DNA of 64,000 nucleotides from Eurosta solidaginis (lineage: Eukaryota > Arthropoda > Insecta > Diptera > Tephritidae): NCBI RefSeq assembly GCF_040869045.1, contig NC_090322.1, forward strand, positions 83,680,267-83,744,266. The letters are read 5' to 3'. Shown in pieces: positions 1-14,199 of the stretch. The notes beneath the pieces are model-generated. The model was not told the DNA's origin. It made no database searches and was given only the letters and a program-made list of their open reading frames with translations. Numbering within the stretch: the first letter of the stretch is position 1; every line of letters begins with the position of its first letter. A program made the translations under genes and the position numbers.

Positions 1-3000
1 GCACGTAGCCCGGAGCATTGCCAAACTGAAACTAACCAACCGGGAGCATTGCTGAAACCAAACGAACCGAGCACTATTGCTTGAGTAACTGAAACAGACT
101 GACTGGGCTCATTGGAAAATCCAAACTAACCAACAGGTACTATTGCTGAAACCAAACTAACCGAGCCATTTTTCTTAAGCAATAGGCGCCCATAAAATAA
201 AGTACGAAGCTGGGAACATTGCTAAAGTGAAACTGAACGACCGGGATCATTGCTATAACGAAACTAACCGAGCCCTTTTGCGTGACTAACAGGCGCCCAT
301 AAAATAAAGCATGTAGCTGGGAATATTGCTACACTGAAACAGACTGACCGGGCTCATTGCGAAAGCCAAACTAACCAACAGGTACCATTGCTATAACCAA
401 ACTAACCGAGCCATTTTTCTTAAGCAATAGGCGCCCAAAAAATAAATTACGAAGCTGGGAACATTGCCAAACTGAAACTGAACGACCGGGATCATTGCTA
501 TAACGAAACTAACCGAGCCCTTTTGCGTGACTAACAGGCGCCCATAAAATAAAGCACGTAGCTGGGAATATTGCTACACTGAAACTGACTAACCGGGATC
601 ATTGCTAAAACCAAACAAACCAAGCCCTTTTGCGTGACTAATAGGCGCCCATAAAAAAAAGCACGTAGCTGGGAACATTGCTACACTGAAACTGACCGAC
701 CGGGCTCATTGCTAAACTGAAACTAACCATCCGGGATCATTGCATAAACCAAACTAACCGATCCGTTTATCTTTATTAATAGGGGCCCATAAAATAAAGC
801 ACGTAGCTGGGAACATTGCTAAACTGAAACTGACCGACCGGGCTCATTGCTAAAGCCAAACTCAACAACAGGTATCATTGCTAAAACCAAACTAACCGAG
901 CCCTTTTGCTTGAGGAATAGGCGCCCATAAAATAAAGCACGTAGCTGGGTACATTGCTAAACTGAAACTTACCGACCGAGCTCGTTGCTAAAGTCAAACT
1001 AACTAACAGGTATCATTGCTAAAACCAAATTAACCGATCCCTTATGCTTGAGGAATAGGCCCAAAAAATAAAGCGCGTAGCTGGAAACCTTACTACACTG
1101 AAACTGACCGACCGGGTTCATGGCGAAAGCCGAACTAACCAACCGGGACCATTGCTAAAACCAAACTAACCGAGCCCCTATGCTTGAGGAATAGGCGCCC
1201 ATAAAATAAAGCAAGTAGCTGTGAACATTGCTAAACTGAAACTGACCGACCGGGCTCATTGCTAAAGCCAAACTAACTCACAGGTATCATTGCTAAAACC
1301 AAACAAACCGAGCCCTCTTGCTTGAGGAATAGGCCCCCATAAAATAAAGAACGTAGCTGGGAACACTGCTACACTGAAACCGACCGATCGGGTTTATTGT
1401 TAAAGCCAAACTAACCAACAGATATCACTGCTATAACCAAACTAACCGACCCCTTTCTGTTGAGTAATAGGTGCCCATAAAATAAAGCACGAAGCAGGCA
1501 ACATTGCTACACTGAAATTGACCGACCGGCCTCATTGCTAAAGACGATCTAACCAAACGGGATCATTGCTGAAACCAAACTAACCAAGCCCTTTTGCTTG
1601 AGTAGTAGGCGCCTTTAAAATAAAGCACGTAGCTGGGAACATTGCTAAACTGAAACTGACCGACCGGGCTCATTGATAAAGGCAAACTCACCAACATGTG
1701 TCATTGCTAAAACCAAACTAACCAAGCCCTTTTGCTTGAGCAATAGGCGCCCATAAAATAAACCACGTAGCTGGGAACATTGCTACACTGAAATTGACCG
1801 ACCGGCCTCATTGCTAAATACGATCTAACCAACCGGGATCATTGCTGAAACCAAACTAACCAAGCCCTTTTGCTTGAGTATTAGGCGCCATTAAAATAAA
1901 GCACGTAGCTGGGAACATTCCTAAACTAAAACTGACCGACCGGGCTCATTGCTAAAGGCAAACTCACCAACAGGTATCATTGCTAAAACCAAACTAACCG
2001 AGCCCTTTTGCTTGAGGAATAGGCGCCCATAAAATAAAGTACGTAGCTGGGTACATTGCTACACTAAAATTGACCGACCGGGCTCATTGCTAAAGCCGAG
2101 CTAACCAACCGGGATCATTGCTGAAACCAAACTAACTGAGCCCTTTTGCTTGAGGAATAGGCGCCCATAAAATAAAGTACGTAGCTGGGAACATTGCTAC
2201 ACTAAAAGTGACCGACCGGGCTCATTGCTAAAGCCAAACTAACCAACCGGGCTCATTGCTAAAGCCAAACTAACCGAGCTCTTTTGCTTGAGTAATTGGC
2301 GCCCATAAAATACAGCAAGTAGCTGGGAACATTGGTAAACTGAAACTGACCGACCGGGCTCACTGCTAAAGCCAAACTAACCCACAGGTATCATTGCTAA
2401 AACCAAACAAACCTAGCCCTTTTGCTTGAGGAATAGGCGCCCATAAAGTAAAGCACGTAGCTGGGAACCTTGCTAAACTGAAAACGAACGACCGGGCTCA
2501 TTGTGAAAGCCAAACTAACCAACCGAGATCATTACTGAAACCAAACTCACAGAGCCCTTTTGCTTGAGTAATAGGCGCCCATAAAATAAAGCACGTAGCT
2601 AGGAACATTGCTACACTGAAACCTACCGACCGCGCTCATTGCTAAAGCCAAACTAACCAACCGGGATCATTGCTGAAACCAAACTAACCGAGCCCTTTTG
2701 CTAGAATAATAGGCGCCCATAAAATAAAGCACGTAGCTAGGAACATTGCTACACTGAAACCGACCGACCGGGCTCATTGCTAAAGCCAAACTAACCAAAC
2801 GGGATCATTGCTGAAACCAAACAAACCGAGCCCTTTAGCTTGATCAATAGGCGCCCATAAAATAAAGCACGTAGCTAGGAACATTGCTACACTGAAACCG
2901 ACCGACCGGGCTCATTGCGAAAGCCAAGCTAACCAACAGGTACCATTGCTGAAACCAAACTAACCGAGCCATTTTTCTTAAGCAATAGGCGCCCAAAAAA

Positions 3001-6000
3001 TAAAGTACGAAGCTGGGAACATTGCCAAACTGAAACTGAACGACAGGGATCATTGCTAAAACGAAACTAACCGAGCCCTTTTGCGTGACTAACAGGCGCC
3101 CATAAAGTAAAGCACGTAGCGGGGAACATTTCTACACTGAAACTGACTGAACGGGATCATTGCTAAAACCAAACAAACTGAGCCCTTTGGCGTGACTAAT
3201 AGGCGCCCATAAAATAAAGCACGTAGCTGAAAACATTGCTACACTGAAAATGACCGACCGGGCTCATTGCTGAAACCGAACTAACCGAGCTCTTTTCTTG
3301 AATAATAGGCGCCCATAAAATAAAGTACGTAGCTGGGAACATTGCTATACTGAAACTGACCGACCTGACTAATTGCTAAAGCCAAACTAACCAACCGGGA
3401 TCTTTGCTAAAACGAAACTAACCGAGCACTTTTGCTTGAGTAATAGGCGCCTATAAAATAACACACGTAGCTGGGAACATTGCTACACTGAAACCGACCG
3501 ACCGGGCTCATTGCTAAAGCCAAACTAACCAAACGGGATCATTGCTGAAACCAAACAAACCGAGCCCTTTAGCTTGATCAATAGGCGCCCATAAAATAAA
3601 GCACGTAGCCCGGAGCATTGTTAAACTGAAACTAACCAACCGGGATCATTGCTGAAACCAAACGATCCGAGCACTATTGCTTGAGTAGTAGGCGCCCATA
3701 CAATAAAGCACGTAGCTGGGAACATTGCTACACTGAAACAGACTGAGCGGGCTCATTGGGAAAGCCAAACTAACAAACAGGTACCATTGCTGAAACCAAA
3801 CTAACCGAGCCATTTTTCTTAAGCAATAGGCGCCTATAAAATAAAGCACGTAGTTGGGAACATTGCCAAACTGAAACTGAACGACCGGGATCATTGCTAT
3901 AACGAAACTAACCGAGCCCTTTTGCGTGACTAACAGGCGCCCATAAAATAAAGCACGTAGCTGGGAATATTGCTACACTGAAACTGACTAACCGGGATCA
4001 TTGCTAAAACCAAACAAACCGAGCCCTTTTGCGTGACTAATAGGCGGCCATAAAATAAAGCACGTAGCTGGGAACATTGCTACACTGAAACTGACCGACC
4101 GGGCTCATTGCTAAACTGAAACTAACCATCCGGGATCATTGCAGAAACCAAACTAACTGATCCGTTTATCTTTATTAATAGGGGCCCATAAAATAAAGCA
4201 CGTAGCTGGGAACATTGCTAAACTGAAACTGACCGACCGGGCTCATTGCTAAAGCCAAACTCAACAACAGGTATCATTGCTAAAACCAAACTAACCGAGC
4301 CCTTTTGCTTGAGGAATAGGCGCCCATAAAATAAAGCACGTAGCTGGGTACATTGCTAAAGTGAAACTTACCGACCGAGATCGTTGCTAAAGCCAAACTA
4401 ACTAACAGGTATCATTGCTAAAACCAAATTAACCGAACCCTTAATAAAGCACGTAGCTGGGAACATTGCTAAACTGAAACTGACCGACCGGGCTCATTGA
4501 TAAAGGCAAACTCACCAACAGGTATCATTGCTAAATCCAAACTAACAAAGCCACTTTGCTTGAGCAATAGGCGCTCATAAAATAAAGCACGTAGCTGGGA
4601 ATATTGCTACACTGAAATTGACCGACCGGCCTCATTGCTAAAGACGATCTAACCAACCGGGATCATTGCTGAAACCAAACTAACCAAACCCTTTTGCTTG
4701 AGTATTAGGCGCCATTAAAATAAAGCACGTAGCTGGGAACATTGCTAACCTGAAATTGACCGACCGGGCTCATTGCTAAAGGCAAACTCACCAACAGGTA
4801 TCATTGCTAAAACCAAACAAACCGAGCCCTTTTGCTTGAGGAATAGGCGCCCATAAAATAAAGTACGTAGCTGGGTACATTGCTACACTAAAAGTGACCG
4901 ACCGGGCTCATTGCTAAAGCCGAGCTAACCAACCGGGATCATTGCTGAAACCAAACTAACTGAGCCCTTTTGCTTTAGGAATAGGCGCCCATAAAATAAA
5001 GTACGTAGCTGGGAACATTGCTACACTAAAAGTGACCGACCGGGCTCATTGCTAAAGCCAAACTAACCAAGCCCTTTTGCTTGAGTAATTGGCGCCCATA
5101 AAATACAGCAAGTAGCTGGGAACATTGGTAAACTGAAACTGACCGACCGGGCTCATTGCTAAAGCCAAACTAACCCACAGGTATCATTGCTAAAACCAAA
5201 CAAACCTAGCCCTTTTGCTTGAGTAATAGGCGCCCATAAAATAAAGCACGTAGCTAGGAACATTGCTACACTGAAACCGACCGACCGGGCTCATTGCTAA
5301 AGCCAAACTAACCAACCGGGATCATTGATGAAACCAAACTAACCGAGCCCTTTTGCTTGAGTAATAGGCGCCCATAAAATAAAGCACGTAGCAAGGAACA
5401 TTGCTACACTGAAACCGACCGACCGGGCTCATTGCTAAAGCCAAACTAACCAAACGGGATCATTGCTGAAACCAAACAAACCGAGCCCTTTAGCTTGATC
5501 AATAGGCGCCCATAAAATAAAGCACGTAGCTAGGAACATTGCCAAACTAAAACTGAACGACCGGGATCATTGCTAAAACGAAACTAACCGAGCCCTTTTG
5601 CATGACTAACAAGCGCCCATAAAATAAAGAACGTAGCTGGGAACATTGCTACACTGAAACTGACTGAACAGGATCATTGCTAAAACGAAATTAACCGAGC
5701 CCTTTTGCTTGAGTAATAGGCGCCCATAAAATAAAGCACGTAGCTGGGAACATTGCTACACTGAAACAGACTGACCGGGCTCATTGCGAAAGCCAAGCTA
5801 ACCAACAGGTACCATTGCTGAAACCAAACTAACCGAGCCATTTTTCTTAAGCAATAGGCGCCCAAAAAATAAAGTACGAAGCTAGGAACATTGCCAAACT
5901 GAAACTGAACGACCGGGATCATTGCTAAAACGAAACTAACCGAGCCCTTTTGCGTGACTAACAGGCGCCCATAAAGTAAAGCACGTAGCGGGGAACATTT

Positions 6001-7475
6001 CTACACTGAAAATGACCTACCGGGCTCATTGCTGAAACCGAACTAACCGAGCTCTTTTCTTGACTAATAGGCGCCCATAAAATAAAGTACGTAGCTGGGA
6101 ACATTGCTATACTGAAACTGACCGACCTAACTCATTGCTAAAGCCAAACTAACCAACCGGGATCTTTGCTAAAACGAAACTAACCGAGCCCTTTAGCTTG
6201 AGCAATAGGCACCCATAAAATAAAGCACGAAGCCCGGCGCAGTGCTAAACTGAAACTAACCAACCGGGATCATTGCTGAAACCAAACTAACCGAGCACTT
6301 TTGCTTGAGTAATAGGCGCCTATAAAATAACACACGTCGCTGGGAACATTGCTACACTGAAACCGACCGACCTGGCTCATTGCGAAAGACAAACTAACCA
6401 ACAGGTACCGTTGCTGAAACCAAATTAACCGAGCCATTTTTCTTAAGCAATAAGCCCCCATAAAATAAAGCACGTAGCCCGGAGAATTGCTAAACTGAAA
6501 CTAACCAACCGGGATCATTGCTGAAACCAAACGAACCGAGCACTATTGTTTGAGTAGTAGGCGCCCATAAAATAAAGCACGTAGCTGGGAACACTGCCAA
6601 ACTGAAACTGAACGACCGGGATCATTGCTATAACGAAACTAATCGAGCCCTTTTGCGTGACTAAAATAAAATAAAGCACGTAGCTGGGAATATTGCTACA
6701 CTGAAACTGACTAACCGGGATCATTGCTAAAACCAAACAAACCGAGCCCTTTTGCGTGACAAATAGGCGCCCATAAAATAAAGCACGTAGGTGGGAACAT
6801 TGCTACACTGAAACTGACCGACCGGGCTCATTGCTATAACGAAACTAACCGAGCCCTTTTGCGTGACTAACAGGCGCCCATAAAGTAAAGCACGTAGCGG
6901 GGAACATTTCTACACTGAAACTGACTGAACGGGATCATTGCTAAAACCAAACAAACTGAGCCCTTTTGCGTGACTAATAGGCGCCCATAAAATAAAGCAC
7001 GTAGCTGAGAACATTGCTACACTGAAAATGACCGACCGGGCTCATTGCTGAAACCGAACTAACCGAGCTATTTTCTTGACTAATAGGCGCCCATAAAATA
7101 AAGTACGTAGCTGGGAACATTGCTGTACTGAAACTGACCGACCTAACTCATTGCTAAAGCCAAACTAACCAACCGGGATCTTTGCTAAAACGAAACTAAC
7201 CGAGCCCTTTAGCTTGACCAATAGGCACCCATAAAATAAAGCACGAAGCCCGGCGCAGTGCTAAACTGAAACTAACCAACCGGGATCATTGCTGAAACCA
7301 AACTAACCGAGCACTTTTGCTTGAGTAATAGGCGCCTATAAAATAAAGCACGTAGCTGGGAACATTGCTACACTGAAACAGACTGGCCGGGCTCATTGGG
7401 AAAGCCAAACTAACCAACAGGTACCATTGCTAAAACCAAACTAACCGAGCCATTTTTCTTAAGCAATAGGCGCCC

Positions 7476-7945
7476 ACGAAACTAACCGAGCCCTTTTGCG
7501 TGACTAAAATAAAATAAAGCACGTAGCTGGTAATATTGCTACACTGAAACTGACTAACCGGGATCATTGCTAAAACCAAACAAACCGAGCCCTTTTGCGT
7601 GACAAATAGGCGCCCATAAAATAAAGCACGTAGGTGGGAACATTGCTACACTGAAACTGACCGACCGGGCTCATTGCTATAACGAAACTAACCGAGCCCT
7701 TTTGCGTGACTAAAATAAAATAAAGCACGTAGCTGGGAATATTGCTACACTGAAACTGACTAACCGGGATCATTGCTAAAACCAAACAAACCGAGCCCTT
7801 TTGCGTGACAAATAGGCGCCCATAAAATAAAGCACGTAGGTGGGAACATTGCTACACTGAAACTAACCGACCGGGCTCATTGCTATAACGAAACTAACCG
7901 AGCCCTTTTGCGTGACTAAAATAAAATAAAGCACGTAGCTGGGAA
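7476..7945. repeat. 206-bp higher-order repeat within the satellite
   Basis: A compound unit of about 206 bp (one monomer plus two subunits) recurs in tandem. The landmark ACGAAACTAACCGAGCCC falls at about 7476, 7682 and 7888. The units share a variant in which the usual AGGCGCCCAT block is lost and replaced by GACTAAAATAAAATAAAGC. A related single copy lies near 6630. This marks a recent local amplification. Confidence 0.8.
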
Positions 7946-7953
7946 TATTGCTG

Positions 7954-10900
7954 AAACTAACCATCTGGGATCATTGCAGAAACCAAACTAACCGATCCGT
8001 TTATCTTTATTAATAGGGGCCCATAAAATAAAGCACGTAGCTGGGAACATTGCTAAACTGAAACTGACCGACCGGGCTCATTGCTAAAGCCAAACTCAAC
8101 AACAGGTATCATTGCTAAAACCAAACTAACCGAGCCCTTTTGCTTGAGGAATAGGCGCCCATAAAATAAAGCACGTAGCTGGGTACATTGCTAAACTGAA
8201 ACTTACCGACCGAGCTCGTTGCTAAAGCCAAACTAACTAACAGGTATCATTGCTAAAATCAAATTAACCGAACCCTTTTGCTTGAGGAATAGGCCCAAAA
8301 AATAAAGCACGTAGCTGGAAACCTTACTACACTGAAACTGACCGACCGGGTTCATGGCGAAAGCCGAACTAACCAACCGTGATCATTGCTAAAACCAAAC
8401 TAACCGAGCCCCTTTGCTTGAGGAATAGGCGCTCATAAAATAAAGCAAGTAGCTGCGAACATTGCTAAACTGAAACTGACCGACCGGGCTCATTGCTAAA
8501 GCCAAACTAACCCACAGGTATCATTGCTAAAACCAAACAAACCGAGCCCTTTTGCTTGAGGAATAGGCCCCCATAAAATAAAGCACGTAGCTGGGAACAT
8601 TGCTACACTGAAACCGACCGACCGAGCATATTGTGAAAGCCAAACTAACCAACAGATATCATTGCTATAACCAAACTAACCGACCCCTTTCTGTTGAGTA
8701 ATAGGTGCCCATAAAATAAAGCACGAACCAGGCAACATTGCTACACTGAAATTGACCGACCGGCCTCATTGCTAAAGACGATCTAACCAAACGGGATCAT
8801 TGCTGAAACCAAACTAACCAAGCCCTTTTCCTTGAGTAGTAGGCGCCCTTAAAATAAAGCACGTAGCTGGGAACATTGCTAAACTGAAACTGACCGACCG
8901 GGCTCATTGCTAAAGGCAAACTCACCAACAGGTATCATTGCGAAAACCAAGCTAACCAAGCCCTTTTGCTTGAGCAATCGGCGCCCATAAAATAAAGCAC
9001 GTAGCTGGGAACATTGCTACACTGAAATTGGCCGACCGGCCTCATTGCTAAAGGCGATCTAACCAACCGGGATCATTGCTGAAACCAAACTAACCAAGCC
9101 CTTTTGCTTGAGTATTAGGCGTCGTTAAAATAAAGCACGTAGCAGGGAACATTGCTAAACTGAAACTGGCCGACCGGGCTCATTGCTAAAGGCAAACTCA
9201 CCAACAGGTACCATTGCTGAAACCAAACTAACCGAGCCATTTTTCTTAAGCAATAGGCGCCTATAAAATAAAGCACGTAGCAGGGAACATTGCCAAACTG
9301 AAACTGAACGACCGGGATCATTGCTATAACGAAACTAACCGAGCCCTTTTGCGTGACTAACAGGCGCCCATAAATTAAAGCACGTAGCTGGGAATATTGC
9401 TACACTGAAACTGACTAACCGGGATCATTGCTAAAACCAAACAAACCGAGCCCTTTTGTGCGACTAATAGGCGCCCATAAAATAAAGCACGTAGCTGGGA
9501 ACATTGCTACACTGAAACTGACCGACCGGGCTCATTGCTAAACTGAAACTAACCATCCGGGATAATTGCAGAAACCAAACTAACCGATCCGTTTATCTTT
9601 ATTAATATGGGCCCATAAAATAAAGCACGTAGCTGGGAACATTGCTAAACCGAAACTGACCGACCGGGCTCATTGCTAAAGCCAAACTCAACAACAGGTA
9701 TCATTGCTAAAACCAAACTAACCGATCCCTTTTGCTTGAGGAATAGGCGCCCATAAAATAAAGCACGTAGCTGGGTACATTGCTAAACTGAAACTTACCG
9801 ACCGAGCTCGTTGCTAAAGCCAAACTAACTAACAGGTATCATTGCTAAAACCAAATTAACCGAACCCTTTTGCTTGAGGAATAGGCCCAAAAAATAAAGC
9901 ACGTAGCTGGAAACCTTACTACACTGAAACTGACCGACCGGATTCATGGCGAAAGCCGCACTAACCAACCGGGATCATTGCTAAAACCAAACTAACCGAG
10001 CCCATTTGCTTGAGGAATAGGCGCTCATAAAATAAAGCAAGTAGCTGCGAACATTGCTAAACTGAAACTGACCGACCGGGCTCATTGCTAAAGCCAAACT
10101 AACCCAGAGGTATCATTGCTAAAACCAAACAAACCGAGACCTTTTGCTTGAGGAATAGACCCCCATAAAATAAAGCACGTAGCTGGGAACATTGCTACAC
10201 TGAAACCGACCGACCGGGCTTATTGTGAAAGCCAAACTAACCAACAGATATCACTGCTATAACCAAACTAACCAACCCCTTTCTGTTGAGTAATAGGTGC
10301 CCATAAAATAAAGCACGAACCAGGCAACATTGCTACACTGAAATTGACAGACCGGCCTCATTGCTAAAGACGATCTAACCAAACGGGATCATTGCTGAAA
10401 CCAAACTAACCAAGCCCTTTTGCTTGAGTAGTAGGCGCCCTTAAAATAAAGCACGTGGCTGAGAACATTGCTAAACTGAAACTGACCGACCGGGCTCATT
10501 GCTAAAGGCAAAGTCACCAACAGGTATCATTGCTAAAACCAAACTAACCAAGCCCTTTTGCTTGAGCAATAGGCGCCCATAAAATAAAGCATGTAGCTGG
10601 GAACATTGCTACACTGAAATTGACCGACCGGCCTCATTGCTAAAGACGATCTAACCAACCGGGATCATTGCTGAAACCAAACTAACCAAGCCCTTTTGCT
10701 TGAGTATTAGGCGCCATTAAAATAAAGCACGTAGCTGGCAACATTGCTAAACTGAAACTGACCGACCGGGCTCATTGCTAAAGGCAAACTCACCAACAGG
10801 TACCATTGCTGAAACCAAACTAACCGAACCATTTTTCTTAAGCAATAGGCGCCCATAAAATAAAGCGCGTAGCTGGGAACATTGCCAAACTGAAACTGAA

Positions 10901-11200
10901 CGACCGGGATCATTGCTATAACGAAACTAACCGAGCCCTTTTGCGTGACTAACAGGCGCCCATAAATTAAAGCACGTAGCTGGGAATATTGCTACACTGA
11001 AACTGACTAACCGGGATCATTGCTAAAACCAAACAAACCGAGCCCTTTTGTGTGACTAATAGGCGCCCATAAAATAAAGCACGTAGCTGGGAACATTGCT
11101 ACACTGAAACTGACCGACCGGGCTCATTGCTAAACTGAAACTAACCATCCGGGATCATTGTAGAAACCAAACTAACCGATCCGTTTATCTTTATTAATAG
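7954..11200. repeat. 1592-bp higher-order repeat, two full units
   Basis: The rare variant GTTTATCTTTATTAATA occurs at 7999, 9591 and 11183, exactly 1592 bp apart each time, and the monomer variants between follow in the same order. The unit equals about 11.5 monomers, so it is out of step with the 138-bp lattice by half a monomer. After about 11200 the order diverges. Earlier occurrences of the variant at 765 and 4164 are 3399 bp apart and point to an older, larger duplication of the left part of the array. Confidence 0.8.
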
Positions 11201-12409
11201 GGGCCCATAAAATAAAGCACGTAACTGGGAACATTGCTAAACTGAAACTGACCGACCGGGCTCATTGCTAAACGCAAACTCACCAACAGGTATCATTGCT
11301 AAAACCAAACTAACCGAGCCCTTTTGTCTGAGGAATCGGAGCCCATAAAATAAAGTACGTAGCTGGGTACATTGCTACACTAAAAGTGACCGACCGGGCT
11401 CATTGCTAAAGCCGAGCTAACCAACCGGGATCATTGCTGAAACCAAACTAACTGAGCCCTTTTGCTTGAGGAATAGGCGCCCATAAAATAAAGTACATAG
11501 CTGGGAACATTGATAAACTTAAACTGGCCGACCGGGTTTATTGCTAAAGCTAAACTTACCAAAAGGTATCAGTGCTGAAACCAAACTAACCGAGCCCTTT
11601 AGCTTGAGTAATAGGCGCCCATAAAATACAGCAAGTAGCTGGGAAAATTGCTAAACTGAAACTGACCGACCGGGCTCACTGCTAAAGCCAAACTAACCCA
11701 CAGGTATCATTGCTAAAACCAAACAAACCGAGCCCTTTTGCTTGAGGAATAGGCGCCCATAAAATAAAGCACGTAGCTGGGAACATTGCTACACTGAAAT
11801 TGACCGACCGGCCTCATTGCTAAAGACGATCTAACCAACCGGGATCATTGCTGAAACCAAACTAACCAAGCCCTTTTGCTTGAGTATTAGGCGCCATTAA
11901 AATAAAGCACGTAGCTGTCAACATTGCTAAACTGAAACTGAACGACCGGGATCATTGCTATAACGAAACTAACCGAGCGCTTTTGCGTGACTAACAGGCG
12001 CCCATAAATTAAAGCACGTAGCTGGGAATATTGCTACACTGAAACTGACTAACCGGGAGCATTGCTAAAACCAAACAAACCGAGCCCTTTTGTGTGACTA
12101 ATAGGCGCCCATAAAATAAAGCACGTAGCTGGGAACATTGCTACACTGAAACTGACCGACCGGGCTCATTGCTAAACTGAAACTAACCATCCGGGATCAT
12201 TGTAGAAACCAAACTAACCGATCCGTCTATCTTTATTAATAGGGGCCCATAAAATAAAGCACGTAACTGGGAACATTGCTAAACTGAAACTGACCGACCG
12301 GGCTCATTGCTAAAGGCAAACTCACCAACAGGTATCATTGCTAAAACCAAACTAACCGAGCCCTTTTGTTTGAGGAATCGGAGCCCATAAAATAAAGTAC
12401 GTAGCTGGG

Positions 12410-13510
12410 TAGATTGCTACACTAAAAGTGACCGACCGGGCTCATTGCTAAAGCCAAACTAACCAACCGGGATCATTGCTGAAACCAAACTAACCGACCC
12501 CCTTTGCTTGAGGAATAGGCGCCCATAAAATAAAGCAAATAGCTGGGAACATTGATAAACTTAAACTGGCCGACCGGGCTTATTGCTAAAGCTAAACTTA
12601 CCAACAGGTATCAGTGCTGAAACCAAACTAACCGAGCCCTTTAGCTTGAGTAATAGGCGCCCATAAAATACAGCAAGTAGCTGGGAAAATTGCTAAACTG
12701 AAACTGACCGACCAGGCTCACTGCTAAAGCCAAACTAACCACAGGTATCATTGCTAAATCTAAACAAACCGAGCCCTTTTGCTTGAGGAATAGGCGCCCA
12801 TAAAATAAAGCACGTAGCTGGGTACATTGCTACACTAAAAGTGACCGACCGGGCTCATTGCTAAAGCCAAACTAACCAACCGGGATCATTGCTGAAACCA
12901 AACTAACCGACCCCCTTTGCTTGAGGAATAGGCGCCCATAAAATAAAGCAAATAGCTGGGAACATTGATAAACTTAAACTGGCCGACCGGGCTTATTGCT
13001 AAAGCTAAACTTACCAACAGGTATCAGTGCTGAAACCAAACTAACCGAGCCCTTTAGCTTGAGTAATAGGCGCCCATAAAATACAGCAAGTAGCTGGGAA
13101 AATTGCTAAACTGAAACTGACCGACCGAGCTCACTGCTAAAGCCAAACTAACCCACAGGTATCATTGCTAAAACCAAACAAACCGAGCCCTTTTGCTTGA
13201 GGAATCGGAGCCCATAAAATAAAGTACGTAGCTGGGTACATTGCTACACTAAAAGTGACCGACCGGGCTCATTGCTAAAGCCAAACTAACCAACCGGGAT
13301 CATTGCTGAAACCAAACTAACCGACCCCCTTTGCTTGAGGAATAGGCGCCCATAAAATAAAGCAAATAGCTGGGAACATTGATAAACTTAAACTGGCCGA
13401 CCGGGATTATTGCTAAAGCTAAACTTACCAACAGGTATCAGTGCTGAAACCAAACTAACCGAGCCCTTTAGCTTGAGTAATAGGCGCCCATAAAATACAG
13501 CAAGTAGCTG
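12410..13510. repeat. 414-bp trimeric higher-order repeat
   Basis: Three distinct consecutive monomer types repeat as a block: one with ACTAAAAGTGACC, one with GATAAACTTAAACTGGCC, and one with ATACAGCAAGTAGCTGGG. The first landmark lies at 12421, 12834 and 13248, giving 413-414 bp, or three monomers. A related but less regular order precedes it from about 11370. Confidence 0.8.
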
Positions 13511-14199
13511 GGAAAATTGCTAAACTGAAACCGAACGACCGGGCTCATTGTGAAAGCCAAACTAACCAACAGGTATCATGCTGAAACCAAACTAACCGAG
13601 CCATTTCTCTTAAGCAATAGGCGCCCATAAAATAAAGCACGTAGCCCGGAGCATTGCTAAACTGAAACTAACCAACCGGGATCATTGCTGAAACCAACCT
13701 AACCGAGCTCTTTTGCGTGACTAACAGGCGCCCATAAAATAAAGCACGTAGCTGGGAACATTGCTACACTGAAACTGACTGACCGGGATCATTGCTAAAA
13801 CCAAACAAACCGAGCGCTTTTGCGTGACTAATAGGCGCCTATAAAATAAAGCACGTAGCTGGGAACATTGCTACACTGAAAATGACCGACCGGGCTCATT
13901 GCTGAAAGCGAACTAACCGAGCTCTTTTCTTGACTAATAGGCGCCCATAAAACAAAGCACGTAGCCCGGAGCATTTCTAAAATGAAACTAACCAACCGGG
14001 ATCATTTCTGAAACCAAACTAACCGATCCGTTTTGCTTTATTAATAGGGGACCATAAAAAAAGCACGTAGTTGGGAACATTGCTAAACTGAAACTAACCG
14101 CCCGGGCTCATTGCTAAAGCCAAACACACCAACAGGTATCATTGCTAAAACCAAACTAACCGAGCTCTTTTGCTTGAGGAATAGGCGTCCATAAAATAA

